NCBI GenBank assembly: GCA_037178625.1
Contig: CM074146.1
Span: 1,054,001-1,118,000 of the forward strand
DNA: 64,000 bases
Direction: 5' to 3'
Source of the DNA: Skeletonema tropicum
Lineage: Eukaryota; Bacillariophyta; Thalassiosirophyceae; Thalassiosirales; Thalassiosiraceae
Part shown: piece by piece, positions 41,206-49,748 of the stretch
Layout: each line of letters begins with the position of its first letter
Numbering within the stretch: the stretch's first letter is position 1
The notes under the pieces: generated by a model
What the model was told of the DNA's origin: nothing
Seen by the model: only the letters and a program-made list of their open reading frames with translations
Databases searched by the model: none
Made by a program: the position numbers and the translations under genes

Positions 41206-41496
41206 AGCGCATCTTCAGATAGGTAGACACCGTCTGAGTCACGCACTTATCTTGGGAGGACTCATCTCCTCTGAAGAGGACTCCCAATTATGACAGAAGA
41301 TCCTTTAGGGTGGGCAAAGCTGGAGCGCGAACTTGCGAAGCCCAGTATAAGTATATCGTATGTACTTGACGCGACCCGATGCCAATTGCCAATGCGCCTC
41401 ATTCTGGTTCTTGAATCAAAGTGAAAGTGCTGCTGCAACTCTTGCTACAATATCAAAGTGCTGGCTGATTCATCTTTTTAAGAGAGTGAAGAACAA

Positions 41497-41563
41497 GGGA
41501 AATATATAAGCTATTGAAGCACATAATCGTTAGATAATGTCGTCTCTGAGAGGGCGCACCAGA
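41497..41563 (-). repeat. Short dispersed repeat ending CTCTGAGAGGGCGCACCAGA
   Basis: Also present at 41683-41744 (same strand), 32747-32817 (left arm, inverted) and in diverged form at 61501-61580. It includes AGCACATAATCGTTA and GACGACATTATCTA-like blocks and lies just downstream of coding regions in three places. Confidence 0.7.
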
Positions 41564-41978
41564 CGTGTTATTGGCTTAGTGACATTTATTTTATTTATTA
41601 TTGGCTTAGTGACTTTTTCACCTTTCAACTTTTCACCTTTCAACATAACTTTAAAATTTCTGTTTCATTTATACAAGCTTTGCAGCACATAATCGTTATC
41701 AGTTACCATAGATTTTTGTCGCCTCTGAGAGGGCGCACCAGAAGAACATAGTAACATACAATAATGATCTTTCTATTTTGGATTATTCACATCTATTACT
41801 CTAGAACATACCTTGAAATCACTGGCATACAACTTCAAATTCTTATCAAACGACACTTACTTGTCCTCCTTGCCCTCTCTTACACGGTTTGGGAGGATAT
41901 TGTTCATTTCTACTGTCACTCTACTATGTAGCATACACACCTTCATCACTTGCACAACATTACAACTTCAAACTCTCA

Positions 41979-42629
41979 TCAAACAAAGACACTTACAGCC
42001 CTCCTTGCCCTCTTACGCGGCCTCTCACTATACGTCTGTTGACTACAAAAGTACTTCATAGCGTCTCCAATCAGTCTCACAGTTCTGAAAGAGGCATGGC
42101 TCTGTATTGCATGTTGAAGCGGGATCATTTGCTCATAGTCTTGGAATGTAGCCGCTCGGACTGAGTATGATAACAAGGCATGGACTGATTCGTGATTCAG
42201 CACTTGTTTGGAAGAGGTAATGTCGTCATCGTCTTCAAAGAGGGAGCACGAACCATCACATGCAAAATGTAACGGAGTCTTACCATCACGATCTTGAATA
42301 TCGCATGCGGGAGGGTACGCATGTGCTATCATCGCAATAACTTCTGGATTTGCTCCAGAGCCCGCAGCCACATGAAGAGGTGTCCGATCGAGACAATCCA
42401 TGGCTGCTGTCATGTGAGGGCAGATATGAATCATTTTAGCAATGATATCGGATGGAGGATTGTAGCGAACTGCAGCGTGTAGGAAGGTCATGCCGTTGAA
42501 TTCGGAGCACGCCGATACGGCGCTGGCAATGTTTCGAAAGAGTGTTGGGTCGGAGAGTGCGGTTGACCCTAAGGTCTCCCAGTCTTGACGCACGAGTAGG
42601 TGTAGGACTTCACCGATGGAGCTGAACAT
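41979..42629 (-). CDS. Ankyrin-repeat protein, right copy
   Basis: 216 residues from the ATG at 42629, which matches the start of the left copy. A longer frame to 42743 adds 38 unconserved residues and is not preferred. Same ankyrin units (NGMTFLHAAVRYNP, DRTPLHVAAGSGANP, GKTPLHFACDGS) and a basic tail RPRKRARRA. Differences from the left copy are mainly substitutions, plus changes near the C-terminus. It is a paralogue from the inverted duplication. The function is protein binding, partner unknown. Confidence 0.85.
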   Translation of the reverse strand: MFSSIGEVLHLLVRQDWETLGSTALSDPTLFRNIASAVSACSEFNGMTFLHAAVRYNPPSDIIAKMIHICPHMTAAMDCLDRTPLHVAAGSGANPEVIAMIAHAYPPACDIQDRDGKTPLHFACDGSCSLFEDDDDITSSKQVLNHESVHALLSYSVRAATFQDYEQMIPLQHAIQSHASFRTVRLIGDAMKYFCSQQTYSERPRKRARRAVSVFV

Positions 42630-42743
42630 GGTTTTTATAAGTATTACTTGAGCTTGAGTATGAATTTGTATGTCAAGTATGGACTCAGTGTTTTGAGAAG
42701 AACATGTGTACATCATATATAGCATGTATCTTAGCATTTGCAT

Positions 42744-43259
42744 GCAGCATCTAAGTATCTACTTCTTATCTACACACAGGATTTCACTTTTGCGAACTGT
42801 TCTTACTTTGAGAAGGGTTCCCAAAAACCTGAAGTAAGAGTAAGTACTTCCTGCATACAGAGCAATAAGGCCCAACTGATTCGCAGGTTGACAGCAAGAT
42901 TATGAATTCCTTTTGTTTGAGAGAGGTACTTACTTACGTCTCCATCTCCTCAGCTTTTCGTACACGGGATCACCGTTAGGAGTATCTCTCAGCCAGATTG
43001 TAGGCCTTTGGAAGGGGCGCGCGAAGAAGGAGCCACCTGTTTGAGATATAATGTTATTTTTGGTCCCACTTCTAAGACGCGTTCAAGATTACGTATATGC
43101 GGCTGATAGACAATTTTTTTGTAAATCGGTACCTAAATTTACAGTATATTGCTTGGCTGGTATCACCGACAAAACTTTTATGAAATCAATGTTGGATTTT
43201 GATTCAATATGCGGAGCATTAGCTGTGTACTTAGGAGTATTAATGACGTAAAATAACAT
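42744..43259. other. Intergenic region
   Basis: Holds the presumed upstream region of the right ankyrin gene. A block near 42800-42840 (GAACCCTTC-like on the minus strand) resembles 31705-31730 upstream of the left ankyrin gene. The AT-rich frame 43051-43251 shows no convincing domain. Confidence 0.4.
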
Positions 43260-43417
43260 TGCACGCAGCGTTTATTTCTCCGCCGCTTTATGTGTAAGTA
43301 CGTGCAGCTTTGTCAAAAAATCTTCCAAGCCTTCAGGGGCCTTTCCAGTGAAGAAGGCATTGTAGCTGAGACGCAGATTAGTGAGTTTGGAAAGGAAGCC
43401 AATCTCTGTTGGGATCG
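43260..43417 (-). pseudogene. LRR receptor relic, 3' fragment
   Basis: The minus strand reads IPTEIGFLSKLTNLRLSYNA, then EGLEDFLTKLHVL. This corresponds to the start of exon 4 (13557 onward) of the intact LRR gene. It stops resembling it after about 50 residues. The fragment is continuous with 48696-48925 if the Copia element between them is removed. Confidence 0.8.
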
Positions 43418-43675
43418 TGATGAAGACAGCACAAAAGAGGCAGTGAACTAACAGGTGAGCTACGATTTAATGGCTACATTACTAGGGTGGCGAACCGTAG
43501 CAGGAACTTGCCAGGTGGTGGTGAAAGATCTCCAAGATCTCCACTTCAACCACCACCTCGATCTCGGTGCTGTCAAGGGCTGGTGCGACTGTCGTTGCGA
43601 CAGCCAGCGCGCTTTCTCCTAGGAATCCTCGGAAGAGGAGCGTGTCGGAGATAGCCATCTTCCAGGGTTCCAACA
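43418..43675 (-). repeat. 3' LTR of Copia element
   Basis: 258 bp, TG...CA ends. No difference seen from 48438-48695. It contains a perfect AGATCTCCAAGATCTCCA short duplication. Confidence 0.95.
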
Positions 43676-44907
43676 CACCCTCTAAGCGTGCTGGGCTTCT
43701 GTGCTCGTGGCAGCGTTATTGGTGAGATAGATTCTATGTGGAGCATCCACGGTCTGACTTCTCTGTGGTGGGATGCATCGTGGTTCTTGGATGGATAGTC
43801 GGCGAGGTTCTCCTTGCCAGGTTGCCATCGAACATCAAATTGTTTTCGCGTGACTTGATCTGTGACCCAGAAGTAGTTCTTTTCCATGGAGCGGGAGCGG
43901 TGCTTTTTGACTGTGTCATTCGCGATGCCCGTTGCTGTGGCATTGTCGCAATGGACCGGGGTTGGCGGTTGGGGATGCCCCAATTCTTCTAGGGTGAGAC
44001 GTAGGACCTTGGCTTCTTTGCAATTGTGGAAGAGTCCCCCAAGTTCAGCTTCTGCCGCTGAGGCTACGACATACTTCAGAATGTTACTTACGACATGGAT
44101 GAAACCATTGATGATGATAGGTTTGTGATCCTCCGGGATGGATCCTAGGAAATGGACGCCTGCAATGCGGCTGCGTGCCCTTGGTTCGGAGAGGTAGGAT
44201 GCGTCACTGTGGATGTTAAGAATCATGTCGGAAGCTCTGAATTGGATTTTGGCGTCTGGGTGGGTAGCTAGATAATCAAGCAGTTGGTTGGCACGTTGTT
44301 CAGTATTTTCTGTTGGGTTGGCTTGTTCAGAAGCGAGGGATCCCAGTGCGACAAGGATGGTGTTGTCAACAGCTCGGCCGTAGTATAGACCGGCCCCTAC
44401 GATTTGTTGGATGCGGCGTTTTTGGGCAGGGTTGAGTGGAGTGGAGGTGTCCTCGTCGATGGGATCCTGGGAGGCAGTTCCGAATTTTCGCGGCGGTGCT
44501 GGATGAGGGCTGTCTTGTGGCTTCTTGGGTTCCGGATGATTGAAGTTAATTAGCATTTTCTTCACGTATCCCGGCATTGACAGTGTCACAGTGCGTTTAT
44601 CATAGTCCCAATCAAGGGTTATCCCGCAGTACATTTTCCCTTCCCAGTCGGCTTTCACCTTGTAGTGCTCAGCAATGCAGTTGTACAGATGCTCGGCGTC
44701 GGCTTTGTTGGTATATTTGATTCCGAAATCATCCACTACAAGTGTGAACGCAATAGGACGCGTTTCATGCCTCCATAGGCCCGGTGTGTGTTCGCATTCA
44801 TAGTAGCCATGCGGGGCAAGACGTTCCTTCAACAATTTATTCGACAAGATGCCTGCTTGGGGCAAGCCCCAGATGCTGCGTCTGATTTCCAAGTATACTT
44901 GGCCTTT
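43676..44907 (-). CDS. Copia polyprotein, RT end and RNase H (after in-frame stop)
   Basis: Continues the frame of the upstream part with no shift; the frame runs on into the LTR and ends at 43573. It begins with the RT fingers/palm residues IWGLPQAGILSNKLLKERL. It carries the active-site LVVDDFG (about residue 50 from the first ATG at 44892) and the connection, with MPGYVKKML. RNase H follows, with HSDASYLSE, ASAAEAELGGLF and VHCDNATATGIAND, and the terminal NLADYPSK-x-H. All catalytic acidic residues are visible. Translation would need read-through of the stop at 44908. Confidence 0.88.
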
Positions 44908-47900
44908 TTAGGCTCTGGCGTCCAAGTTGTACTGTTGTTTTACATGTTCAGGGAAGATGCGGAGAGGTATTTTCATGTATTCATACCGGTCCAGCGGGGT
45001 ACCAAGGTAAAAACTGCTGATGTCGAAACAACAATATCTTGCTCCGGGCGTACTCACAACACTATTCCACATAATCTTTGTTGTCTGCAGATCGGCTGTG
45101 CGAGTTGTGAGCTCTCCGGGGTAGTTGATGAGGTTCCCACCTGCTGTGATGCGGACACGGTTCGGGTCATCCTTCTGTTCACGGTAGTCCGTCGCTATAC
45201 TGGCATATGTCACTACTCTGTCCGCCGGTATGTTCTTGATTTGGTCGTGGTCAAGGATGATGACTGTGTCTGTCCCTTTCTGGCCTGTTCTATCGTCTCC
45301 CTGCGCTAATCCTCCAAACTCTTTTCCAAAGGCTGTTTCCCACGTTTCACGGAGTTCTTCACATTTGATGACTTCTGCATACTTCCTCATTGCCTTTCCA
45401 GTGATGGGGTGAGTGACTGGGGCGCAATAGTACGTAATATCTTCGGTTGGAGCGTGTTCTAACTGGGTTGGTCGCCACAGGTTCTTCGTATGGGTGTCCA
45501 TCATGGTGGCGCCAAAATATGCCAAGAAGGCATCTTGGGAGATGATGCGATGTTGCTGGACCCTCGTGTTAGGAGGGTTGGATGAAATGGGTTGGATTTC
45601 TTCAAATGCTATTCGAGTGGGTTGTCGATTACGTTTTGAACGCCGGGGTTGTTGTTTTGGTAGTTGTGTTATAGGCTTTGGAAGGGTGCCCGGGGTGTTA
45701 TTGCGGGTGTGGCGTTGGTGGGTGCGTTGCTTGGTGCGGTGTACTCGTGGTGCTGTAGGATTGGTTGACGTTGTTATGGCTGGATTGTTGGGGCGGATGA
45801 CTTTATTGCCACCCTCTGTTTCGGCGAACTCTGGCGTGGCTGGGCCACCCTCTGAAATGGACTTCACACCCTCTGTGGTTGGCTGGCGGATGCTGATGAT
45901 CTTTTGCAAGGCTCTGGCTATTGTGGAAAGGATGGCAAAACGTTGACGTTTCGGTAAGGCTTCGGTGGTGGTAACTAACTCATCTGCGACTGCTGTGGCA
46001 TGCTCGATGGGTGTGGGTGTGTAATACTGGCAATGTTGCGGGAAGAACTTGCAGGAGGCTGAAGTGCGGTATGCATTCGTATCAACAATGAAGAAACGGT
46101 AGTTGCGGTAGTGGTCCTTCGCAGGGCCCACGTACCATGCATCGGATCCTCTTGGGGCCCATGATGCTCTTGATGTTGGATGATCGTACACGACAGCTCT
46201 CGTGCCTGGTGGGGCAAGGGGGGTGCGGTTGAAATCGAAGGGCTCACCATGAAGATCTTCATATGCTGACTTGGATGGGTCTCGGCGCGACGTTCGGAGG
46301 AGATTGAGGGTGATTTCAGCTTGCTCAGTGAGTTGATCCCACAGTTGGAGGGGGAATTCACTGTCGGTACAACACAAACCACTGATGAAGTGATTCTTAA
46401 AGGTTTGGATGGCTCTTTCAGCTGCATTGACACGATGGTTGTGAGGCTCGACGAACTGCCACTGGCAGTCATTTGTTGACAGGAATTGTTTGATTTGGGA
46501 TGCTGCTTGGTTGTCGGTAACATTGAGTTTTGGTGAATATCCTCGATCTTTCAAGTATTGGAAAATTTCCTCAAATGCGCCTACTATATCCTCACTCTTG
46601 GTACTCTTGATCGGCCGGGCTAAAATGGCATTCATGTCATGGATGTAAGCGATAAGGTAGTATAAGTTGCCTTCTAAAGACCGGTGTGGAAGGGCTCCTG
46701 TTACATCGGTGTACATAGTTCCCTCAATTTTATCCGCTAAAGCTGCATAGCAAAATACATTCAGGCTCTTCTCATCTTGGTCGCTCTGCTCCGTCTCCTC
46801 TTGTTCTTGCTGCTCCGTTGTCTCTTGATCACTCTGCTCCGTTTCCTCTTCGTCAGGTGGGATGATGGTAGGGGATGTAGTTGGTTGTTGCGGTTCATGT
46901 TGGTTGTTATTGTGGTCCTGTTCTAACTGGTGTGCGACGAGGCCTTGTAGGCGACGACGGGACATGCCCGTTGTAGTATACCTCCGCGGAGCTTTGCCTA
47001 TCCCTATTGAAGGCGAGGAGAGGTTGTACTTGCTTGGTTGGGGTGGCTTTTTACGGGTGCTGCGGAGGCCTGCGCGTGGCTTCTTCATATGGCCCTTTGC
47101 TGTTGCTGGGGAGGAGGCTAGATGTCGACGCACGTCTTTGGTACGTTGAATATGTGGGAAGCTTTTTAGTTGATTGTTTTCAATTGCACGGAGAAGGGTG
47201 GGGATTGGTGGGCTAAATAGGCACTGATGGATGTATTTCAGGGCTTGCTGTTTCGTTGGCATGGTGTATGCATTATGTGCGGCTGCAGTTGCAGTAATTG
47301 GCTGGGTGGTAGGTGTTATGATATCAAATGCTGGTTGCATTGGCTTCTTTGACAGGGGAAGAAGCCATAGCCCCGTTGCTGGGTGTCGCTTTCCAGTCAA
47401 AACACACCGTCCGTGGTGCAAGACACGGACTTCGTGCATGGTGAATAAGACTTGGCACCCTGCATCAACTAGTCGCCTGATGGAGATGAGCGATGCATTC
47501 GAGAATTCTGGAACGATGTGCCCGTTCTTGCAGGCTGCTGGTGGAAGGGAGGGCAAGTCAATGTCACACATGTGCGTTGATTTGCTGACTGTACCATCGG
47601 GTTGGGTAATTGCAATGGGGCTGGTTGTAGGCCGAATATTGTTGACCTCGGCCTCGACGATGAAGAAATGGTCCGAAGCACCTGAGTCTGCAACTGCATG
47701 GTCGGGTGGGACAAGTTTTCCTTTGCCTTGGAGACTGTTCGCTTGATGGATGGTCGATTGTCTTGATGCGGTGCGGTTGTCAGTTACGACGGTAATGTCA
47801 TCGTCGTCTTCTGGTGGGGGCTGCACTGTAGCATGGAGACATTGCTGGATATTGGAGAAAGGTTGGACTATTTTTTGGGTGGCGTACAATGAGAGAGGCT

Positions 47901-48375
47901 TGATGGCAAGTTTAGTTTTAACCAAGTTACATCTATTCACTGCGCTCATCCATGTACTGGGAGCTGGAGGGGGGGCATACCGTTGTTGCCCTTGAGCCAC
48001 TTGCGCACTTAGCATGGCTAGTTGCTGGGTGATTTGCTGGATGCTGTTGGCATGCGACTGAGTGACATCGGAGATGGTGGACAGATTATTGTTGAGACCA
48101 CTGATGGTGGAGTTGCATGTTTGACCAAATGAATGGAAGGCAGTTCCCAACTCTTCTACTGTATCTACGAGGCTAACATCGTCCTCGGCCTCCGATCCTC
48201 TTCCTAATCCTACCGCTGCAGGGCCATAGTTACCTGATGTCAAAGAGGCATTGGCATTCTCCAAAAATTGTTCGTATTCAATTGTGTCGGTGATCTGGAT
48301 GTCACTAAAATGACTTGGGGCCTCCTCGAGGCTGAGTTTTCTTTCGGTCATTTTGCCGGTGGGGGAGCAGCTCAC
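44908..48375 (-). CDS. Copia polyprotein, gag to RT N-terminus
   Basis: 1155 residues. The first ~220 are gag-like with no zinc knuckle, including a helical Gln-rich part (QQITQQLAMLSAQVAQGQQ). The protease site is DSGASDHFF (~228-236). An His/Cys integrase finger is not evident. The integrase core has D in YTDVTGALPH (~555), D in VTDNQAASQ (~617) and E in NAAERAIQTF (~647). A long Pro/Gln/Arg-rich linker follows. The RT begins with the conserved VRITAGGNL and has D in YCCFDISSFYLGTP (~1112). The frame ends at a TAA inside the RT, 16 codons before the next ATG in frame. The first ATG is at 48375, but ATG 48351 is also possible. Confidence 0.88.
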   Translation of the reverse strand: MSCSPTGKMTERKLSLEEAPSHFSDIQITDTIEYEQFLENANASLTSGNYGPAAVGLGRGSEAEDDVSLVDTVEELGTAFHSFGQTCNSTISGLNNNLSTISDVTQSHANSIQQITQQLAMLSAQVAQGQQRYAPPPAPSTWMSAVNRCNLVKTKLAIKPLSLYATQKIVQPFSNIQQCLHATVQPPPEDDDDITVVTDNRTASRQSTIHQANSLQGKGKLVPPDHAVADSGASDHFFIVEAEVNNIRPTTSPIAITQPDGTVSKSTHMCDIDLPSLPPAACKNGHIVPEFSNASLISIRRLVDAGCQVLFTMHEVRVLHHGRCVLTGKRHPATGLWLLPLSKKPMQPAFDIITPTTQPITATAAAHNAYTMPTKQQALKYIHQCLFSPPIPTLLRAIENNQLKSFPHIQRTKDVRRHLASSPATAKGHMKKPRAGLRSTRKKPPQPSKYNLSSPSIGIGKAPRRYTTTGMSRRRLQGLVAHQLEQDHNNNQHEPQQPTTSPTIIPPDEEETEQSDQETTEQQEQEETEQSDQDEKSLNVFCYAALADKIEGTMYTDVTGALPHRSLEGNLYYLIAYIHDMNAILARPIKSTKSEDIVGAFEEIFQYLKDRGYSPKLNVTDNQAASQIKQFLSTNDCQWQFVEPHNHRVNAAERAIQTFKNHFISGLCCTDSEFPLQLWDQLTEQAEITLNLLRTSRRDPSKSAYEDLHGEPFDFNRTPLAPPGTRAVVYDHPTSRASWAPRGSDAWYVGPAKDHYRNYRFFIVDTNAYRTSASCKFFPQHCQYYTPTPIEHATAVADELVTTTEALPKRQRFAILSTIARALQKIISIRQPTTEGVKSISEGGPATPEFAETEGGNKVIRPNNPAITTSTNPTAPRVHRTKQRTHQRHTRNNTPGTLPKPITQLPKQQPRRSKRNRQPTRIAFEEIQPISSNPPNTRVQQHRIISQDAFLAYFGATMMDTHTKNLWRPTQLEHAPTEDITYYCAPVTHPITGKAMRKYAEVIKCEELRETWETAFGKEFGGLAQGDDRTGQKGTDTVIILDHDQIKNIPADRVVTYASIATDYREQKDDPNRVRITAGGNLINYPGELTTRTADLQTTKIMWNSVVSTPGARYCCFDISSFYLGTPLDRYEYMKIPLRIFPEHVKQQYNLDARA

Positions 48376-48437
48376 GTGGGTGCTAGTCGCTGCGTGTTGC
48401 TGCGAGTGTGGGGTCTGTTAGAATAAATGCGTAGCTC

Positions 48438-48695
48438 TGATGAAGACAGCACAAAAGAGGCAGTGAACTAACAGGTGAGCTACGATTTAATGGCTACATT
48501 ACTAGGGTGGCGAACCGTAGCAGGAACTTGCCAGGTGGTGGTGAAAGATCTCCAAGATCTCCACTTCAACCACCACCTCGATCTCGGTGCTGTCAAGGGC
48601 TGGTGCGACTGTCGTTGCGACAGCCAGCGCGCTTTCTCCTAGGAATCCTCGGAAGAGGAGCGTGTCGGAGATAGCCATCTTCCAGGGTTCCAACA
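48438..48695 (-). repeat. 5' LTR of Copia element
   Basis: 258 bp, identical by eye to the other LTR. Right flank GATCG completes the target duplication. Confidence 0.95.
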
Positions 48696-48925
48696 GATCG
48701 ATCCCTGCGAGTTAAGTGTAAGAAGAGCAAGGTTTTTTGGTGAGAGTTAACAGGTTGGAATAGTGCCTGTGAGCTTGTTACCAGCTAGTTTCAAGACACC
48801 TTGAGAGATTGTAATCTTAATCTACTAGTTCTTCTGGAATTGACCCCGTAAAGCCGATTGTTTGCTTAGACAAGTCAAGCTCCTGGAGACTCACAAAGGA
48901 TACTGCGAAATCGGGCAGCTGGCAA
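48696..48925 (-). pseudogene. LRR receptor relic, 5' fragment
   Basis: The minus strand reads QLPDFAVSFVSLQELDLSKQ, then TIGFTGSIPEEL, nearly the same as residues encoded at 12685-12775 of the intact LRR gene. A frame break and a stop follow. After that comes KLAGNKLTGTIP-like sequence and an intron-like stretch ending CTCGCAG, directly before the Copia insertion. It was already broken or truncated before, or apart from, the insertion. Confidence 0.8.
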
Positions 48926-49211
48926 ATTATAGCACAATAGAATTTAATCAAATATTCATTAATTTTGTCAATTCGATACAGTTCTACAATTATTTCACAA
49001 CGAATCTTCTCCAGCAAGTATTTACTTCAAGGTATAGTGTGGCTTTGTGCGAGAGACGTGTTTAAGATACACACCATCAGCGTGATAGTGTCTTTCTCTT
49101 GTTCTTTGATAGCGGTGAATTAGCAATCGATGATCTCTAGATATGTCGACGACTTTTCCTTGCAAGGGTCACGATGCATGCATTAGCTGGGGCTAGGCGA
49201 GCAAAGGCCCA

Positions 49212-49748
49212 TTATCGTGGGTGACGAGCAATAGGGCGACGGAGAGCAGGAGGGTGCTGGTGCTGAGACTGCTGCTGACGTCCTATACTTGGAAACAGAG
49301 GCAACATCTTGGAGGACGAGTTGTTATCGCCATCGTCGTTTCCTTCTTCTTTTTTTTCTTCTTGAGAGTGAGAGGGACGTTGACGCTTCATTAGATTGAT
49401 CACCGGAGGGGTGACCATCACATCAACATCAAAGGATAAGGTTGGCATAGGAGAGCTGGAACTGTTGCGTTCCAATTGCTCTTCGGACAAGTTTCTGTCA
49501 CTGTCACCGTCGTTCCAGGTAGGTTCGGTGCTCATATTATTCTGCTCATGATGAAAGCCAAGTGTACACTTGCATGAACGACGAGGCTTGAGGAAAAAGT
49601 TATGCCTTGGAGGTTCTTCTGCATCGAAGGAAGCCAGAACATCAACCTCATCGTTGTCATTCTTTGTTGGTGTACAAAGAATGAAGGGAATGTCGCCATC
49701 CTTGCTGTCGATCTTCGTCTCGTCTAGATCTAGATTGTTGCTGCTCAT
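49212..49748 (-). CDS. Hypothetical low-complexity protein
   Basis: 178 residues from an ATG at 49748. Acidic N-terminus, a Cys/Arg patch (PRRSCKC), Ser/Asn/Asp-rich middle, and a C-terminus rich in Gln, His, Pro and Arg. There is no signal peptide, membrane helix or domain. It has no homologue in the window. Its length without a stop and normal start context favour a gene, but low complexity alone could give such a frame, so the call is cautious. Confidence 0.4.
   Translation of the reverse strand: MSSNNLDLDETKIDSKDGDIPFILCTPTKNDNDEVDVLASFDAEEPPRHNFFLKPRRSCKCTLGFHHEQNNMSTEPTWNDGDSDRNLSEEQLERNSSSSPMPTLSFDVDVMVTPPVINLMKRQRPSHSQEEKKEEGNDDGDNNSSSKMLPLFPSIGRQQQSQHQHPPALRRPIARHPR

Larger units (their letters stand above)
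39690..42743 (-). repeat. Right arm of large inverted duplication
   Basis: Holds the methyltransferase gene (39690-40727), repeat blocks (40930-41400), the 3' region and the ankyrin gene (41979-42629), all in mirror order to the left arm. It is free of the gypsy element, so it shows the uninterrupted arrangement. The leftmost part of the methyltransferase has no partner on the other arm. Confidence 0.8.
43418..48695 (-). mobile_element. Copia LTR retrotransposon, recent insertion into an LRR relic
   Basis: 5278 bp, with 258-bp LTRs (TGATGAAG...CCAACA) that look identical by eye and a GATCG target duplication (43413-43417, 48696-48700). Coding strand minus. Order: gag-like, protease, integrase, RT, RNase H, as in Ty1/copia. 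The purine-rich TTAGAGGGTG on the minus strand precedes the 3' LTR. One in-frame stop (44908-44910) divides the otherwise open polyprotein. The target is the counterpart of the acceptor side of exon 4 in the 10-15 kb LRR gene (GGATCGAT-CCAAC). Confidence 0.95.

Noticed and set aside
40944..41246. Minus-strand frame of 100 codons over the small inverted-repeat element
   Set aside because: It spans the inverted repeat and non-conserved flanks, with no domain and no counterpart on the left arm.
43051..43251. AT-rich frame with MLDFDSICG, reminiscent of a stretch in ATP-citrate lyase
   Set aside because: The resemblance covers fewer than ten residues and the flanks do not fit the family. I would need a translated search to revive it.
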